Source: Desulfoluna limicola
Lineage (GTDB): Bacteria > Desulfobacterota > Desulfobacteria > Desulfobacterales > Desulfolunaceae
Direction of reading: 5' to 3'
Length of the DNA stretch: 64,000 nt
Assembly (NCBI RefSeq): GCF_021654575.1
Contig: NZ_AP024488.1
Location: 4,611,501 to 4,675,500, forward strand
The notes beneath the pieces were generated by a model. The model was not told the origin of the DNA. It did no database searches and worked only from the letters and a program-made list of their open reading frames with translations. This document shows positions 8,899 through 17,868 of this stretch, piece after piece (the stretch's first letter is position 1; every line of letters begins with the position of its first letter). The translations under genes were made by a program, and so were the position numbers.

Positions 8899-9251
8899 AG
8901 CATCTCCTGTGGTGTATATAATAGATGGTGATTATTGCATGATGGTTTCATACATTCTGCGCCTTGATTTCGACACACCGTACGATCCGGTTTCATTGCC
9001 GGGCACGACAAGGCGTGACAGCGACGTTTTTTTTCCCTTTCTCTTTTCCCGTGGCGACACCGGATCCATGCAGAAAGCGCCGCATGGCGGCACCGGCGCC
9101 TGCCGGCAACTTTTTTTTACGGCCCATCCCCCGCCCCGACCGAAAAAAAACGTTGTGGATCGATAGGGATCTGCGGTATCTACGGCTCATGGCCAATTAC
9201 CACAGTTGGTTTTGCAGCACAAGTGCCCAAAATCTAAGCATGTGAATATTC
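8899..9251. other. intergenic region without recognised gene
   Basis: Divergent gap between gltX and rpmF. It has several T and A homopolymers and small GC hairpins but no coding frame that looks real. The gltX promoter must lie here; I see no convincing -35/-10 pair for it. Confidence 0.5.
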
Positions 9252-9280
9252 TTGACAATCGCCTTTAAATAAAATAAATA
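9252..9280 (+). promoter_or_regulatory. possible sigma-70 promoter for rpmF
   Basis: A perfect TTGACA at 9252-9257 with AT-rich sequence 17 bp further (TAAATA at 9275-9280). The -10 element is poor (three of six bases), so this is a candidate only; it lies about 70 bp before the rpmF start. Confidence 0.4.
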
Positions 9281-9348
9281 AGGGCGGTTAAGACTGTTCC
9301 GTCATTATACATAATTTTTCAAAGAAATAAATGAGTTAGGAGATAACC

Positions 9349-9531
9349 ATGGCAGTACCAAAGCGTAAGACCTCCAAGTCCGTAGCGAGAAAACGTCGCA
9401 CCCATTACAAAACTGACGCGCCCAATGTCTCTGTCTGCCCCGAGTGTGGTGAGCCCAAGATGATGCATCAGGCATGCCCCGACTGTGGCAGCTACAAAGG
9501 CCGCAGCGTTCTGGCCAAAGACGAAGAGTAG
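9349..9531 (+). CDS. rpmF: 50S ribosomal protein L32
   Basis: A 60-residue L32 with the conserved start MAVPKRKTSKS and basic helix, followed by a zinc ribbon (CPECG and CPDCG). The start has a clear TTAGGAGA ribosome site. It is the first gene of a co-directional run continuing to about 19.1 kb. In many bacteria rpmF is followed by plsX and fabH; here fabG follows directly after 78 bp. Confidence 0.96.
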   Translation: MAVPKRKTSKSVARKRRTHYKTDAPNVSVCPECGEPKMMHQACPDCGSYKGRSVLAKDEE

Positions 9532-9609
9532 CGATCACTGAGATGTGTCGAACCCGAGCGTTCTTTCCGCACATAAGGCGACACCTTTATTCCCTGGAGT
9601 GTAGGGTCC

Positions 9610-10359
9610 ATGCCTGACACCAATGCACGCTGCATCGTCGTCACCGGAGGTTCCCGTGGCATTGGCCGCTCGGTCTGCCTCGAATTTGCCGGTCCCGACA
9701 CCCGCATTTATTTTAATTATGCGTCGTCCGAAGAGGCGGCAAGGACCACTGAAGCCCTTGTCGCCGAAAAGGGCGGGACGGCCATCGGACTCCGTGTGGA
9801 TGTCACCTCCGAATCGGAGGTATCTGCCTTTATCAAAAAGGTGGTGGACGACACAGGGCGCATTGATGTGCTCGTCAACAATGCGGGAGTCACGCGGGAT
9901 GGACTTCTCGTCCGCATGAAAGAGGCCGATTGGGACACGGTGTGTGACACCAATCTCAAGGGGGCCTTTTTCTGCCTGAAAGCCGCTGCACGCCCGATGA
10001 TGAAGCAGCGCTACGGCCGCATCATCAATATCACCTCCCTTGTGGGGGTAACGGGCAATGCCGGACAGGCCAACTACTGCGCGTCCAAGGCGGGGCTCAT
10101 CGGCCTCACCCGTTCGGCAGCCCGTGAACTGGCCTCCAGGCAGATCACGGTAAATGCCGTGGCTCCGGGTTTCATCGACACCGACATGACCGCCACCCTT
10201 TCGGAGGAGGCCATCGGGTCCATCATCGACCAGATTCCCATGCAACGTACCGGCTCGCCTTCCGAGGTTGCCGGTGTTGTGGCCTTTCTCGCATCTGACA
10301 AGGCCGCCTACATGACCGGGCAGGTCCTTCACGTAAGCGGCGGCATGTTCACATCCTAA
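9610..10359 (+). CDS. fabG: 3-oxoacyl-[acyl-carrier-protein] reductase
   Basis: A short-chain dehydrogenase of 249 residues that reduces 3-oxoacyl-ACP with NADPH in fatty-acid elongation. The cofactor motif TGGSRGIGRS is near residue 12, NNAG near 90, the catalytic Ser in ITSLVG and the YCASK Tyr/Lys pair follow. The C-terminus VLHVSGGMF is typical of FabG. It is followed after 16 bp by acpP, which supports the fatty-acid role over a generic SDR. The start codon ATG has a modest CTGGAG ribosome site. Confidence 0.93.
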   Translation: MPDTNARCIVVTGGSRGIGRSVCLEFAGPDTRIYFNYASSEEAARTTEALVAEKGGTAIGLRVDVTSESEVSAFIKKVVDDTGRIDVLVNNAGVTRDGLLVRMKEADWDTVCDTNLKGAFFCLKAAARPMMKQRYGRIINITSLVGVTGNAGQANYCASKAGLIGLTRSAARELASRQITVNAVAPGFIDTDMTATLSEEAIGSIIDQIPMQRTGSPSEVAGVVAFLASDKAAYMTGQVLHVSGGMFTS

Positions 10360-10375
10360 GAAACAAGAGGTAACG

Positions 10376-10606
10376 ATGTCTGTAGAAGATAAAATCAAAA
10401 AAGTAGTCTCTGAAAAGCTCAAAGTCGAAGCGGGTGACGTTGTTCCTGACGCACACTTCGTCAACGACCTGGGAGCCGATTCCCTGGATCTCGTGGAGCT
10501 GATCATGTCCATGGAAGAGGTATTCGATATCGAGATCTCCGACGAGGAGGCTGAAAAGCTCGTCCGCGTTAAGGATGCCATCGAGTACATCGAAGCACGC
10601 ATGTAA
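10376..10606 (+). CDS. acpP: acyl carrier protein
   Basis: A 76-residue acidic carrier protein; the Ser of GADSLDLVEL (residue 37 region) takes the 4'-phosphopantetheine arm. Length and sequence are typical of the housekeeping type II fatty-acid ACP. Strong AAGAGGT ribosome site. The fabF gene that commonly follows acpP in this cluster is missing; rpiB follows instead. Confidence 0.96.
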   Translation: MSVEDKIKKVVSEKLKVEAGDVVPDAHFVNDLGADSLDLVELIMSMEEVFDIEISDEEAEKLVRVKDAIEYIEARM

Positions 10607-10728
10607 GGAGTCGGCCGCAAGGCCTGCTGCCGATCCCCCTTCGGGGAGAGAGACGACAAGACCATGACGATCAGGTTGACAGGGTGGGCCTTTCCCACCC
10701 TTCCTTGTATTTAAAGGACGATGAACTC

Positions 10729-11190
10729 ATGAGCGAAGACAAGACCCCGTATGAATCCCCGGTAATCATTGGCTGCGACCACGCGGCCTACCCCCTGAAA
10801 GAGACGATAAAGGCCTTTCTGCAGGGAAAAGGGGTGGAGGTTATCGATGCCGGATGCCACGGACTGAACTCCGTCAACTACCCTGACTTTGCGAAGGAAG
10901 TGGCCGGCAGCATCTCCAACGGGACCTATAAAAAAGGCATCCTTCTCTGCGGCACCGGCCTCGGCATGTCCATGGCCGCCAACCGGTTCAAGGGTGTTCG
11001 AGCGGCCCTGGTGAGCGACGGATTTTCCGCGCGCATGAGCCGCATGCACAACGACAGCAACATCCTGGTGCTGGGCGCCCGCGTCATTGGCGAGTCCCTG
11101 GCCCTGGATCTGGTTCAGACCTGGATGGAAACCCCCTTTGAGGGTGGCCGTCACCTGGATCGTATCCAGATGTTTGAATCATTTGAATAA
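10729..11190 (+). CDS. rpiB: ribose-5-phosphate isomerase B
   Basis: A RpiB/LacAB-family isomerase of 153 residues interconverting ribose-5-phosphate and ribulose-5-phosphate. Marks are the N-terminal GCDHAAYPLKE, the LCGTGLGMSMAANR active-site loop with its Cys, and the closing R-rich region. I start at the ATG at 10729 (AAAGGA upstream) rather than a GTG at 10684 that would add 15 residues encoded across a GGGTGGG/CCCACCC hairpin. That hairpin (10681-10702) may be a weak attenuator after acpP. Confidence 0.93.
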   Translation: MSEDKTPYESPVIIGCDHAAYPLKETIKAFLQGKGVEVIDAGCHGLNSVNYPDFAKEVAGSISNGTYKKGILLCGTGLGMSMAANRFKGVRAALVSDGFSARMSRMHNDSNILVLGARVIGESLALDLVQTWMETPFEGGRHLDRIQMFESFE

Positions 11191-11641
11191 TCGTATCAAC
11201 GCCTCCTGACCCGCCCCTGTTCTGCACCGCCACAGCTGTTGCGGCACAGCACCTCACGCGGGGCATGGGTGCTGATGTAACGCAAGGCGCCGGTAGGTTC
11301 CCAAACGGGAGGCTGCCCGGCAACACCGCTTTTTCTATGGGGAGCGACCTCTAAGGACAAGGCCTGCACGTGCAGCCCTTTGAGCTTAGTGATCGTAAGC
11401 GGTGAGCCTGATAGCTGTGACCCGCGTCGAAATTGATCTCCGTTCTTTGAAGGGACAATCTGGACGACCAGGCATGGAGCCCGGCCTCGCTGATGGACCA
11501 CCGGCAACACCCGATGGCCGTTAACATCTGTCAAAGCCCGGAGGCCCATGCACCGGTGTCCCGATCCATTCGACGTGGTGTCCTTCACCAACCGAAAACA
11601 CGGCCAAAAAGGCCGATCACACGGCTGAAGAGGAAGCGACG
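11191..11641. other. 450-bp gap before glyA, no recognised element
   Basis: No coding frame looks real and I do not recognise a riboswitch. An unusually long leader for this otherwise compact run, so it may hold the promoter or a structured leader for glyA. Confidence 0.45.
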
Positions 11642-12886
11642 GTGAACCTGAAGTGTATCAGAGATGTGGATCCGGATATTGCCCTGGCCATTGAGAATGA
11701 AATCTCAAGGCAGCAGAACAACTTAGAACTTATCGCATCGGAAAACGCCGTCAGCGCGCCGGTCATGGAAGCCATGGGCTCCCCTCTGACCAACAAGTAT
11801 GCCGAGGGCTACCCCGGCAAGCGCTACTACGGTGGATGCGGTCACGTGGACACCGCAGAGACCATCGCCATTGAGCGCGCCAAAGATCTCTTCGGGGCGT
11901 CCTACGCCAACGTCCAGCCCCACTCCGGGTCCCAGGCCAACATGGCAGCCCTTTTCGGCCTGCTTGAGCCCGGCGATACCGTCATGGGCATGGACCTCGC
12001 CCACGGCGGCCACCTCACCCACGGCAGTGCCGCCAACTTCTCCGGCAAGCTGTTCAATTTTGTCCACTACGGCGTGGAAAAAGAGACCGGCATGATCGAC
12101 CTCGATCGTGTGGAGTCCATGGCGCGTGAGTGCAAGCCCAAGCTGATTGTTGTGGGGGCCAGCGCCTACCCCCGCACCCTGGATTTTGAGGCCTACGCCG
12201 GCATCGCCCAGCGCACCGGCGCCTCCCTGATGGTGGACATGGCGCACATTGCCGGCCTCGTGGCAGGCGGCGTGCACCCCAACCCCGTCCCCCATGCGGA
12301 CGTGGTCACCTCCACCACCCACAAGACCCTCCGGGGCCCCCGGGGCGGACTGATCCTCTCCGGCAAAGACCTCACCGGTGTCATGAACAAGCAGATCTTC
12401 CCCGGAATCCAGGGCGGTCCGCTGATGCACGTCATCGCTGCCAAGGCCATCGCCTTCAAGGAAGCGGCGTCAGACGAATTCAAGGTCTATCAGGCCCAGA
12501 TCGTCAAAAACGCTGCAGCCCTGGCTGATGAGCTCATGGCGTCAGGGTTTGACCTCGTCTCCGGCGGTACCGACAACCACCTCATGCTTCTTGACCTCAC
12601 CCGCATGAACATCACGGGCAAAGAGGCGGAAGAGGCCCTCGATCGCGCCGGCATCACCGCCAACAAAAACGTGGTCCCCTTCGACACCCGCAGCCCCTTC
12701 GTCACCAGCGGCGTTCGCATCGGGACCCCGGTGCTTACCACCCGCGGCATGAAGGAAGCCGAGATGAAGCTGGTGGCCGGGTTCATGACCGAGGCCCTGA
12801 AAAACAGGGACAACCAGTCGACCATCGAAAAGATCAGAAACGAGGTGAAGGCGCTTTGTGACGCGTTCCCCCTCTTTACATCCTAA
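11642..12886 (+). CDS. glyA: serine hydroxymethyltransferase
   Basis: A PLP enzyme of 414 residues converting serine and tetrahydrofolate to glycine and methylene-THF. Visible marks are LELIASENAVS, NKYAEGYPGKRYYGGC and the PLP-lysine motif TSTTHKTLRGPRGG near residue 230. The start is GTG with GAGGAAG upstream. Length is normal. It is followed by a strong GC hairpin and then the dCMP deaminase gene, the usual order in this phylum, linking one-carbon and thymidylate precursor supply. Confidence 0.95.
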   Translation: MNLKCIRDVDPDIALAIENEISRQQNNLELIASENAVSAPVMEAMGSPLTNKYAEGYPGKRYYGGCGHVDTAETIAIERAKDLFGASYANVQPHSGSQANMAALFGLLEPGDTVMGMDLAHGGHLTHGSAANFSGKLFNFVHYGVEKETGMIDLDRVESMARECKPKLIVVGASAYPRTLDFEAYAGIAQRTGASLMVDMAHIAGLVAGGVHPNPVPHADVVTSTTHKTLRGPRGGLILSGKDLTGVMNKQIFPGIQGGPLMHVIAAKAIAFKEAASDEFKVYQAQIVKNAAALADELMASGFDLVSGGTDNHLMLLDLTRMNITGKEAEEALDRAGITANKNVVPFDTRSPFVTSGVRIGTPVLTTRGMKEAEMKLVAGFMTEALKNRDNQSTIEKIRNEVKALCDAFPLFTS

Positions 12887-12914
12887 GGGTATCATCACCC
12901 CTATTGTTGCACGG

Positions 12915-12943
12915 CCACGGGCCCCTTTTTTCGGGGCCCGTGG
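12915..12943 (+). other. strong GC hairpin between glyA and dCMP deaminase
   Basis: A perfect 11-bp stem (CCACGGGCCCC and GGGGCCCGTGG) around a T-rich 7-nt loop, without a following T run. It ends 6 bp before the ribosome site of the next gene, so it could act in RNA processing or attenuation. Confidence 0.55.
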
Positions 12944-12962
12944 CTGCCAAGGAGCCGACCAC

Positions 12963-13418
12963 ATGGAAGCAGAACGCCAGCGCCCTTCATGGACCCAGTA
13001 CTTCATGGATATCACCGAACTGGTGGCCAAGCGCTCCACCTGTACCCGACGTGCGGTGGGTGCGGTCCTGGTCAAAGACAAACGCGTTCTGGCCACGGGC
13101 TACAACGGAGCCCCCAGCGGGATTCGCCACTGTGCCGAGACCGGCTGCCTGAGAGAGCAGCGGGGCGTCCCCTCCGGAGAGCGCCACGAGCTCTGCCGCG
13201 GAGCCCACGCCGAGCAGAACGCCATTGTTCAGGCCGCCCACTACGGGGTGCCCATCAACGGGGCCACCCTCTTCTGCACCAACCTTCCCTGCTCCATCTG
13301 CGCCAAGCTGCTCATCAACGCCGGCGTCAAGAAGATCTATTTCAAGTCGGGTTATGCAGATGAGATCTCCGAAGAGATGCTCAGCGAAGCGAACATTGAA
13401 GTGATTCAGGTCCCCTGA
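12963..13418 (+). CDS. dCMP deaminase family protein (ComEB-like)
   Basis: A zinc-dependent deoxycytidylate deaminase of 151 residues giving dUMP for thymidylate synthesis. The catalytic HAEQNAI motif and the zinc ligands PCSIC are intact, as is the N-terminal substrate region (RSTCTRRAVGAVLV, GYNGAPSG). I use the ATG at 12963 with an AAGGAG site; an upstream in-frame ATG would place the start inside the preceding hairpin and the glyA 3' end. Followed by nrdR, fitting a nucleotide-metabolism group. Confidence 0.93.
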   Translation: MEAERQRPSWTQYFMDITELVAKRSTCTRRAVGAVLVKDKRVLATGYNGAPSGIRHCAETGCLREQRGVPSGERHELCRGAHAEQNAIVQAAHYGVPINGATLFCTNLPCSICAKLLINAGVKKIYFKSGYADEISEEMLSEANIEVIQVP

Positions 13419-13462
13419 ACCGGAGTTTCGAGCTTACAGACCACTGTGACAAGGAGAACGCC

Positions 13463-13921
13463 ATGAAATGCCCCTACTGTGCTGAAGACAACACGAAAGT
13501 CGTCGATTCGCGGGACACAAAGGACAAAAACGAAATCCGGAGACGTCGCGAATGTCTCGCATGCGGCAGGCGCTTCACCACCTATGAGCACGTGGAAAAA
13601 CTCCCTGTCATGATCGTGAAAAAAGATGGCCGAAGGGAAGAGTTTAACCGGGCAAAAGTGGCCTCCGGCCTCTACCGGGCCTGTGAAAAACTCGACATCA
13701 GCGTCAACGACATCGACGCCTACTTAGACGAGCTGGAACGGGACCTGCGGGAGACCGGGGAGAAGGAGATCCCCTCCCAGAAGATCGGCGAGAAGGTCAT
13801 GAACTGGCTCCACGGCAAAAACGACATCGCCTATGTCCGCTTTGCCTCGGTCTACCGGGAGTTCAAGGACGTCAACGACTTCGTCTCCGAACTCAAAGGG
13901 CTCCTGACAAAAGAAGCATAG
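13463..13921 (+). CDS. nrdR: transcriptional repressor NrdR
   Basis: A 152-residue NrdR. The N-terminal zinc ribbon (CPYC and CLACG, with RRRRECLACGRRFTTYE) binds DNA at NrdR boxes, and the ATP-cone domain (about residues 48-138, VIVKKDGRREEFNRAK) senses ATP/dATP. It represses ribonucleotide reductase genes. Strong AAGGAGA ribosome site. It ends the glyA-deaminase-nrdR group; a modular repeat follows, then the riboflavin genes. Confidence 0.96.
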   Translation: MKCPYCAEDNTKVVDSRDTKDKNEIRRRRECLACGRRFTTYEHVEKLPVMIVKKDGRREEFNRAKVASGLYRACEKLDISVNDIDAYLDELERDLRETGEKEIPSQKIGEKVMNWLHGKNDIAYVRFASVYREFKDVNDFVSELKGLLTKEA

Positions 13922-13931
13922 TAATAAAGAA

Positions 13932-14000
13932 TGCCTCCGGCGGCCCTGCCGGGGGCCAAACTTTTGCCTGTTTTTATATTCTGGGTTTGCCAAACAGGGT
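13932..14000. repeat. modular intergenic repeat, left arm (CTTTTG type)
   Basis: TGCCTCCGGCGGCCCTGCCGG then CCAAACTTTTGCCTG and a TTTGCCAAACAGG stretch, directly after nrdR. It is nearly identical to the copy after ispG at 21673. Confidence 0.7.
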
Positions 14001-14088
14001 TAATTTTTTTTTGAATGAATCAGGCCGGGCCTCGGGTTTCACATATTTGCCCGTATAGAAAGACGGCTCAGTCGATTGCACTGTACCT

Positions 14089-14165
14089 CACGGGCGCAGC
14101 CCGTCAGCGAATGTGAGGGGCGAGGAACGAGCCCCAGAGCATTCGCGAACCTGAAAGGGGGAGCC
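14089..14165. repeat. modular intergenic repeat, right arm reaching the ribD start
   Basis: CACGGGCGCAGCCCGTCAGC, then GAGGAACGAGCC and GCATTCGC, running to within a few bases of the ribD start. The short CAGGGG hairpin and normal tip are lost; GGGGGAG remains as the ribosome site. Confidence 0.65.
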
Positions 14166-15266
14166 ATGGAGGCTCATGAGTACATGGAGATGGCCCTGGC
14201 CTTGGCGGCACGGGGCATCGGATGGACCTCCCCCAACCCCGCTGTCGGGGCTGTGGTGGTCAACAATGGACGTGTTGTGGGACGCGGCTGGCACAAGGCC
14301 TGCGGCGGCCCCCATGCAGAGGTCTTTGCCCTGGATGAAGCGGGAGACGAGGCCAAAGGGGCCGACATTTACGTCACCTTGGAGCCCTGCAACCACACCG
14401 GCAAGACCCCGCCCTGCACGGAAAAGATTTTAAACGCCGGCATCAAGCGGGTCTTCATTGCCATGGAAGATCCCAACCCTGTCGCCTCAGGCGGCATTGC
14501 CCGACTTGAACACCACGGCATCGAGGTCACCTGTGGCATCCTGAGAGAAAAGGCGGAAGGCCTGAACGAAGGGTTCATCAAGCACGTCAAGACGGGCCGA
14601 CCCTTTGTCATCGCCAAGAGCGCCTCCACCCTGGACGGCCGGACCGCCACATCCACCGGCCACTCCCAATGGATCACCGGAGAGAAATCAAGGCGCCATG
14701 TGCACGAGCTGAGACACGCCGTGGACGCCATTCTCGTGGGCATCGGCACGGTAAACGCTGATGACCCGTCCCTCACCTGCCGCCTGGACTCCGGGGGAAA
14801 AGATCCCATCCGCATCGTCCTTGACAGTCGCCTCTCCATTGATGAAAAGGCGAGGGTGTTGCAGCTCAAATCCGATTCTGATACAATAGTTGTTTGCGGT
14901 GAGGTTCCCGCCGTGCCGTGCGAAACCGCCCGAAAAAAGGGCCGTTTGGAGGCAAACGGCGTGCGCGTCCTTGAGGTTCCCTTAAAGGACAACCGCATCG
15001 ACCTCGATGCTCTCATGGCAATTCTGGGAGAAGAGAAAATCCAGAGCCTTCTCATCGAAGGGGGCGCCGGGGTTCTCAAATCTGCCCTGGAGGCAAAGAT
15101 CGTGGACAAGTTCCGCATCTACATCGCCCCCAAGCTCCTCACCGGAGACGACGGATATCCCATCACGGCAGGAAAGGGACCCCTCTCCATGGATGAGGCG
15201 CTCACCCTTTCCCGGGTTGCCGTTCGACACTTTGACAATGACGTAATGATTGAGGGTTACCTGTAG
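14166..15266 (+). CDS. ribD: bifunctional riboflavin biosynthesis protein RibD (deaminase/reductase)
   Basis: A 366-residue bifunctional enzyme for the second and third steps of the riboflavin pathway. The deaminase domain (1-145) has the zinc ligands HAEVFAL and PCNHTGKTPPC; the reductase domain (about 146-366) has the ASTLDGRTAT substrate motif and ends LIEGGAGVLKSAL. I start at the ATG at 14166 after GGGGGAG; an upstream in-frame ATG would be encoded by the repeat arm. First gene of a ribD-ribE-ribBA-ribH run. I see no FMN riboswitch upstream. Confidence 0.95.
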   Translation: MEAHEYMEMALALAARGIGWTSPNPAVGAVVVNNGRVVGRGWHKACGGPHAEVFALDEAGDEAKGADIYVTLEPCNHTGKTPPCTEKILNAGIKRVFIAMEDPNPVASGGIARLEHHGIEVTCGILREKAEGLNEGFIKHVKTGRPFVIAKSASTLDGRTATSTGHSQWITGEKSRRHVHELRHAVDAILVGIGTVNADDPSLTCRLDSGGKDPIRIVLDSRLSIDEKARVLQLKSDSDTIVVCGEVPAVPCETARKKGRLEANGVRVLEVPLKDNRIDLDALMAILGEEKIQSLLIEGGAGVLKSALEAKIVDKFRIYIAPKLLTGDDGYPITAGKGPLSMDEALTLSRVAVRHFDNDVMIEGYL

Positions 15267-15342
15267 GCATTCCGCCAGCCTCCCCCTGGGGGGTTGCGGC
15301 TGAACCCGCCACTGGAAACGCTTCTTGCAAGGGTAATGACGT

Positions 15343-15999
15343 ATGTTCACCGGTATTATTGAAGGATTCGGCACCATTCGGGACATTCGACCCACAGGCC
15401 AGGGATCCCGGTTTGCCATCGAGGCTGACTTTCCCCTCGACCGCGTCAAAATCGGCGACAGCATTGCTGTGAACGGGGCCTGCCTGACCGCTGTGGTCTT
15501 AGACGGGCGTCGTTTTGAGGTGGATGTCGCCCCAGAAACCATCCGCCGCACCGCATTTTCCACCATCCACATCGGCTCCCGTGTCAACCTCGAGCGGGCT
15601 TTACGCCTCTCCGACCGCCTGGACGGCCATATCGTCTCCGGCCACGTGGACGGCATCGGCACCATTGTCAGCAAAGAGCGTCAGGCCAACGCCGTCATCG
15701 TCACCATCGCGGTGGACAAGCACCTTTCCCGCTACATGATCGAAAAAGGGTCCGTTGCCGTGGACGGCATCAGCCTCACCATCAACGAGATCACCGACAC
15801 CACCATCACCTTGAGCATCATTCCCCACACCGCTGATATCACCAGCATCGGCTTCAAGCAGGCAGGCTCCATCGTCAACATCGAAACCGACCTCGTGGGG
15901 AAGTACATCGAAAAATTTCTCATGACCCCCAAGCCCGAGAAAGGGGTGAAATCATCCTCACTCGACATGGCTTTTCTGGCCGAAAAGGGGTTTCTTTAG
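15343..15999 (+). CDS. ribE: riboflavin synthase, alpha chain
   Basis: A 218-residue riboflavin synthase that dismutates two lumazines to riboflavin. It has the two tandem lumazine-binding barrels: the first begins MFTGIIEGFGTI with AVNGACLTA, the second begins LDGHIVSGHVDG with AVDGISLTI. The C-terminal trimerisation helix follows. Second gene of the rib cluster. Confidence 0.95.
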   Translation: MFTGIIEGFGTIRDIRPTGQGSRFAIEADFPLDRVKIGDSIAVNGACLTAVVLDGRRFEVDVAPETIRRTAFSTIHIGSRVNLERALRLSDRLDGHIVSGHVDGIGTIVSKERQANAVIVTIAVDKHLSRYMIEKGSVAVDGISLTINEITDTTITLSIIPHTADITSIGFKQAGSIVNIETDLVGKYIEKFLMTPKPEKGVKSSSLDMAFLAEKGFL

Positions 16000-16060
16000 G
16001 ACTGGGAAGAAGGGGGCCAATCCATGGCCCCCATGATATAGAGTGTAAGAGGAGTGTGAT

Positions 16061-17290
16061 ATGCCCGTAATTTCTATCGAACAAGCCATTGAAGATATTC
16101 GCGCCGGCCGTATGGTTATCCTGGTGGATGACGAGGACCGTGAGAATGAGGGAGACCTGACCATGGCCGCCGAGGCGGTCACACCCGAGGCCATTAACTT
16201 TATGGCCAAGTACGGTCGAGGCCTCATCTGCCTGCCCATGTCCACCGAGATGTGCAACCACCTCGAGCTGCCCATGATGGTGGACGACAACACCAGCCAG
16301 TTCGGCACCGGGTTCACCGTCTCCATCGAAGCAAAAAAAGGGGTAACCACCGGCATCTCTGCCGCCGATCGCGCCACCACCATCCTCACAGCGGTGGCCG
16401 ATGAAACCACAGCGGCCGATATCGCCCGCCCCGGACACATTTTTCCCCTTCGTGCACGGGACGGCGGCGTCATGGTCCGCGTGGGCCAGACCGAAGGGTC
16501 CGTTGACCTCTCCCGCCTTGCCGGCCTGAAGCCTGCCGCCGTCATCTGCGAGATCATGGACGACGACGGCACCATGGCCCGCATGCCCTCCCTGGAGAAG
16601 TTCAGCGAAGAGCACGGCATCGGCATCTGCACCGTGGCGGCCCTCGTCGAGTACCGCATGAAAAAGGAGTCCTTTGTTCGCAGGGCTGCGGAAACCGTCA
16701 TCCCCACCGCCTTCGGCGGAGACTTCCGCATCATCGCCTACGAGAACGACCTGGACAACCTCACCCACATTGCCATGGTCAAAGGGGAGATCAACCCCGA
16801 CGAGCCCGTCCTCGTCCGCGTGCACTCCGAGTGCATGACAGGCGACATCTTCGGATCCATGAAGTGCGACTGCGGCGACCAGCTCCAGCGCGCCATGGCC
16901 CGCATGAATGACGAAGGGCAAGGGGTCATCCTCTACCTGCGTCAGGAAGGACGCGGTATCGGCCTGGTCAACAAGCTGAAGGCTTACGAGCTTCAGCGGC
17001 AGGGGTACGACACCGTGGAAGCCAACGAGGCCCTCGGCTTTGACGCCGACTTAAGGGACTACGGCATCGGCGCCCAGATGCTGGCCGATATCGGTGTTCG
17101 CAAGATGCGCCTCATGACCAACAACCCCAAGAAGATGGTCGGCCTTCAGGGCTATGGCCTCTCCATGGTGGAGCAGGTGCCCATCGAGGTGCACACCAAC
17201 GTCTACAATCAGGGTTACCTGGAGTGTAAAAAGCTCAAAATGGGCCACACCCTGAAAATGGAACCGAAAAAGGACTCCCACAACATTTAG
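16061..17290 (+). CDS. ribBA: bifunctional DHBP synthase / GTP cyclohydrolase II
   Basis: A 409-residue fusion supplying both precursors of riboflavin. The RibB half (1-205) has DDEDRENEGDLTMAAE and the THIFP-like region; it makes dihydroxybutanone phosphate from ribulose-5-phosphate, the product of the nearby rpiB. The RibA half (about 206-400) has the zinc ligands CDCGDQL and the arginine-rich RQEGRGIGL motif. Strong GAGGAG ribosome site. Confidence 0.96.
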   Translation: MPVISIEQAIEDIRAGRMVILVDDEDRENEGDLTMAAEAVTPEAINFMAKYGRGLICLPMSTEMCNHLELPMMVDDNTSQFGTGFTVSIEAKKGVTTGISAADRATTILTAVADETTAADIARPGHIFPLRARDGGVMVRVGQTEGSVDLSRLAGLKPAAVICEIMDDDGTMARMPSLEKFSEEHGIGICTVAALVEYRMKKESFVRRAAETVIPTAFGGDFRIIAYENDLDNLTHIAMVKGEINPDEPVLVRVHSECMTGDIFGSMKCDCGDQLQRAMARMNDEGQGVILYLRQEGRGIGLVNKLKAYELQRQGYDTVEANEALGFDADLRDYGIGAQMLADIGVRKMRLMTNNPKKMVGLQGYGLSMVEQVPIEVHTNVYNQGYLECKKLKMGHTLKMEPKKDSHNI

Positions 17291-17320
17291 GTGGCGGGAC
17301 CTGTACCAAAAGAGATATCC

Positions 17321-17352
17321 GGAAGCGGACCCACCCGGGCCGCTTCCGTTTT
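17321..17352 (+). terminator. possible terminator or attenuator between ribBA and ribH
   Basis: Stem GGAAGCGG with CCGCTTCC followed by GTTTT. It lies 30 bp after ribBA and 37 bp before ribH, so it may reduce readthrough into ribH rather than end the operon. Confidence 0.55.
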
Positions 17353-17388
17353 AACAATTTTGACAGACACCAACGAAAGGGGATCATC

Positions 17389-17868
17389 ATGCCCAATATA
17401 ATTCAGTCCAACATGATTTCAGATGGCCTTAAAGTGGCCATCGTCGTAAGCCGTTTCAACGACTTCATCACCGAGCGCCTTGTGGGCGGTGCGGTGGACG
17501 CCCTGACACGCAGCGGCACGAACGACGCTGACATCGACATCATCAAAGTCCCCGGCGCCTTTGAAATTCCCCTTCTGGCCCAGAAGGCCGTTGCCACCGG
17601 CAAATACGATGCCGTCATCTGCCTTGGCGCTGTTATCCGCGGAGCCACCCCCCACTTCGATTACGTATGTTCCGAAGTGACCAAAGGAGTGGCCCACGTC
17701 AGCATGGAAGCGTCCATTCCCGTTATCTTCGGGGTTGTGACCACCGATACCATCGAGCAGGCCATTGAGCGGGCCGGCACCAAGGCAGGCAACAAAGGTT
17801 TTGACTGCGCGCTGGCTGCCATCGAGATGGCCAACCTCATGACCGTCATGGATGAAGGACAGAAGTAA
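17389..17868 (+). CDS. ribH: 6,7-dimethyl-8-ribityllumazine synthase
   Basis: A 159-residue lumazine synthase, the penultimate riboflavin step. Marks are VVSRFNDFI, the PGAFEIPL loop, CLGAVIRGATPHFDYV and the C-terminal basic/hydrophobic helix. GAAAGGGG ribosome site. Its TAA stop abuts the nusB ATG with no gap, so the two are translationally coupled. Confidence 0.96.
   Translation: MPNIIQSNMISDGLKVAIVVSRFNDFITERLVGGAVDALTRSGTNDADIDIIKVPGAFEIPLLAQKAVATGKYDAVICLGAVIRGATPHFDYVCSEVTKGVAHVSMEASIPVIFGVVTTDTIEQAIERAGTKAGNKGFDCALAAIEMANLMTVMDEGQK

Noticed and set aside
7447..8931. Long plus-strand frame over gltX
   Set aside because: Shadow of gltX, which has clear synthetase motifs on the other strand.
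11196..11591. 131-codon minus-strand frame before glyA
   Set aside because: No ribosome site, low-complexity Arg/Gly/Pro composition and no motif.
13922..14165. FMN riboswitch upstream of ribD
   Set aside because: The gap is filled by repeat arms; no conserved RFN-element sequence is visible.
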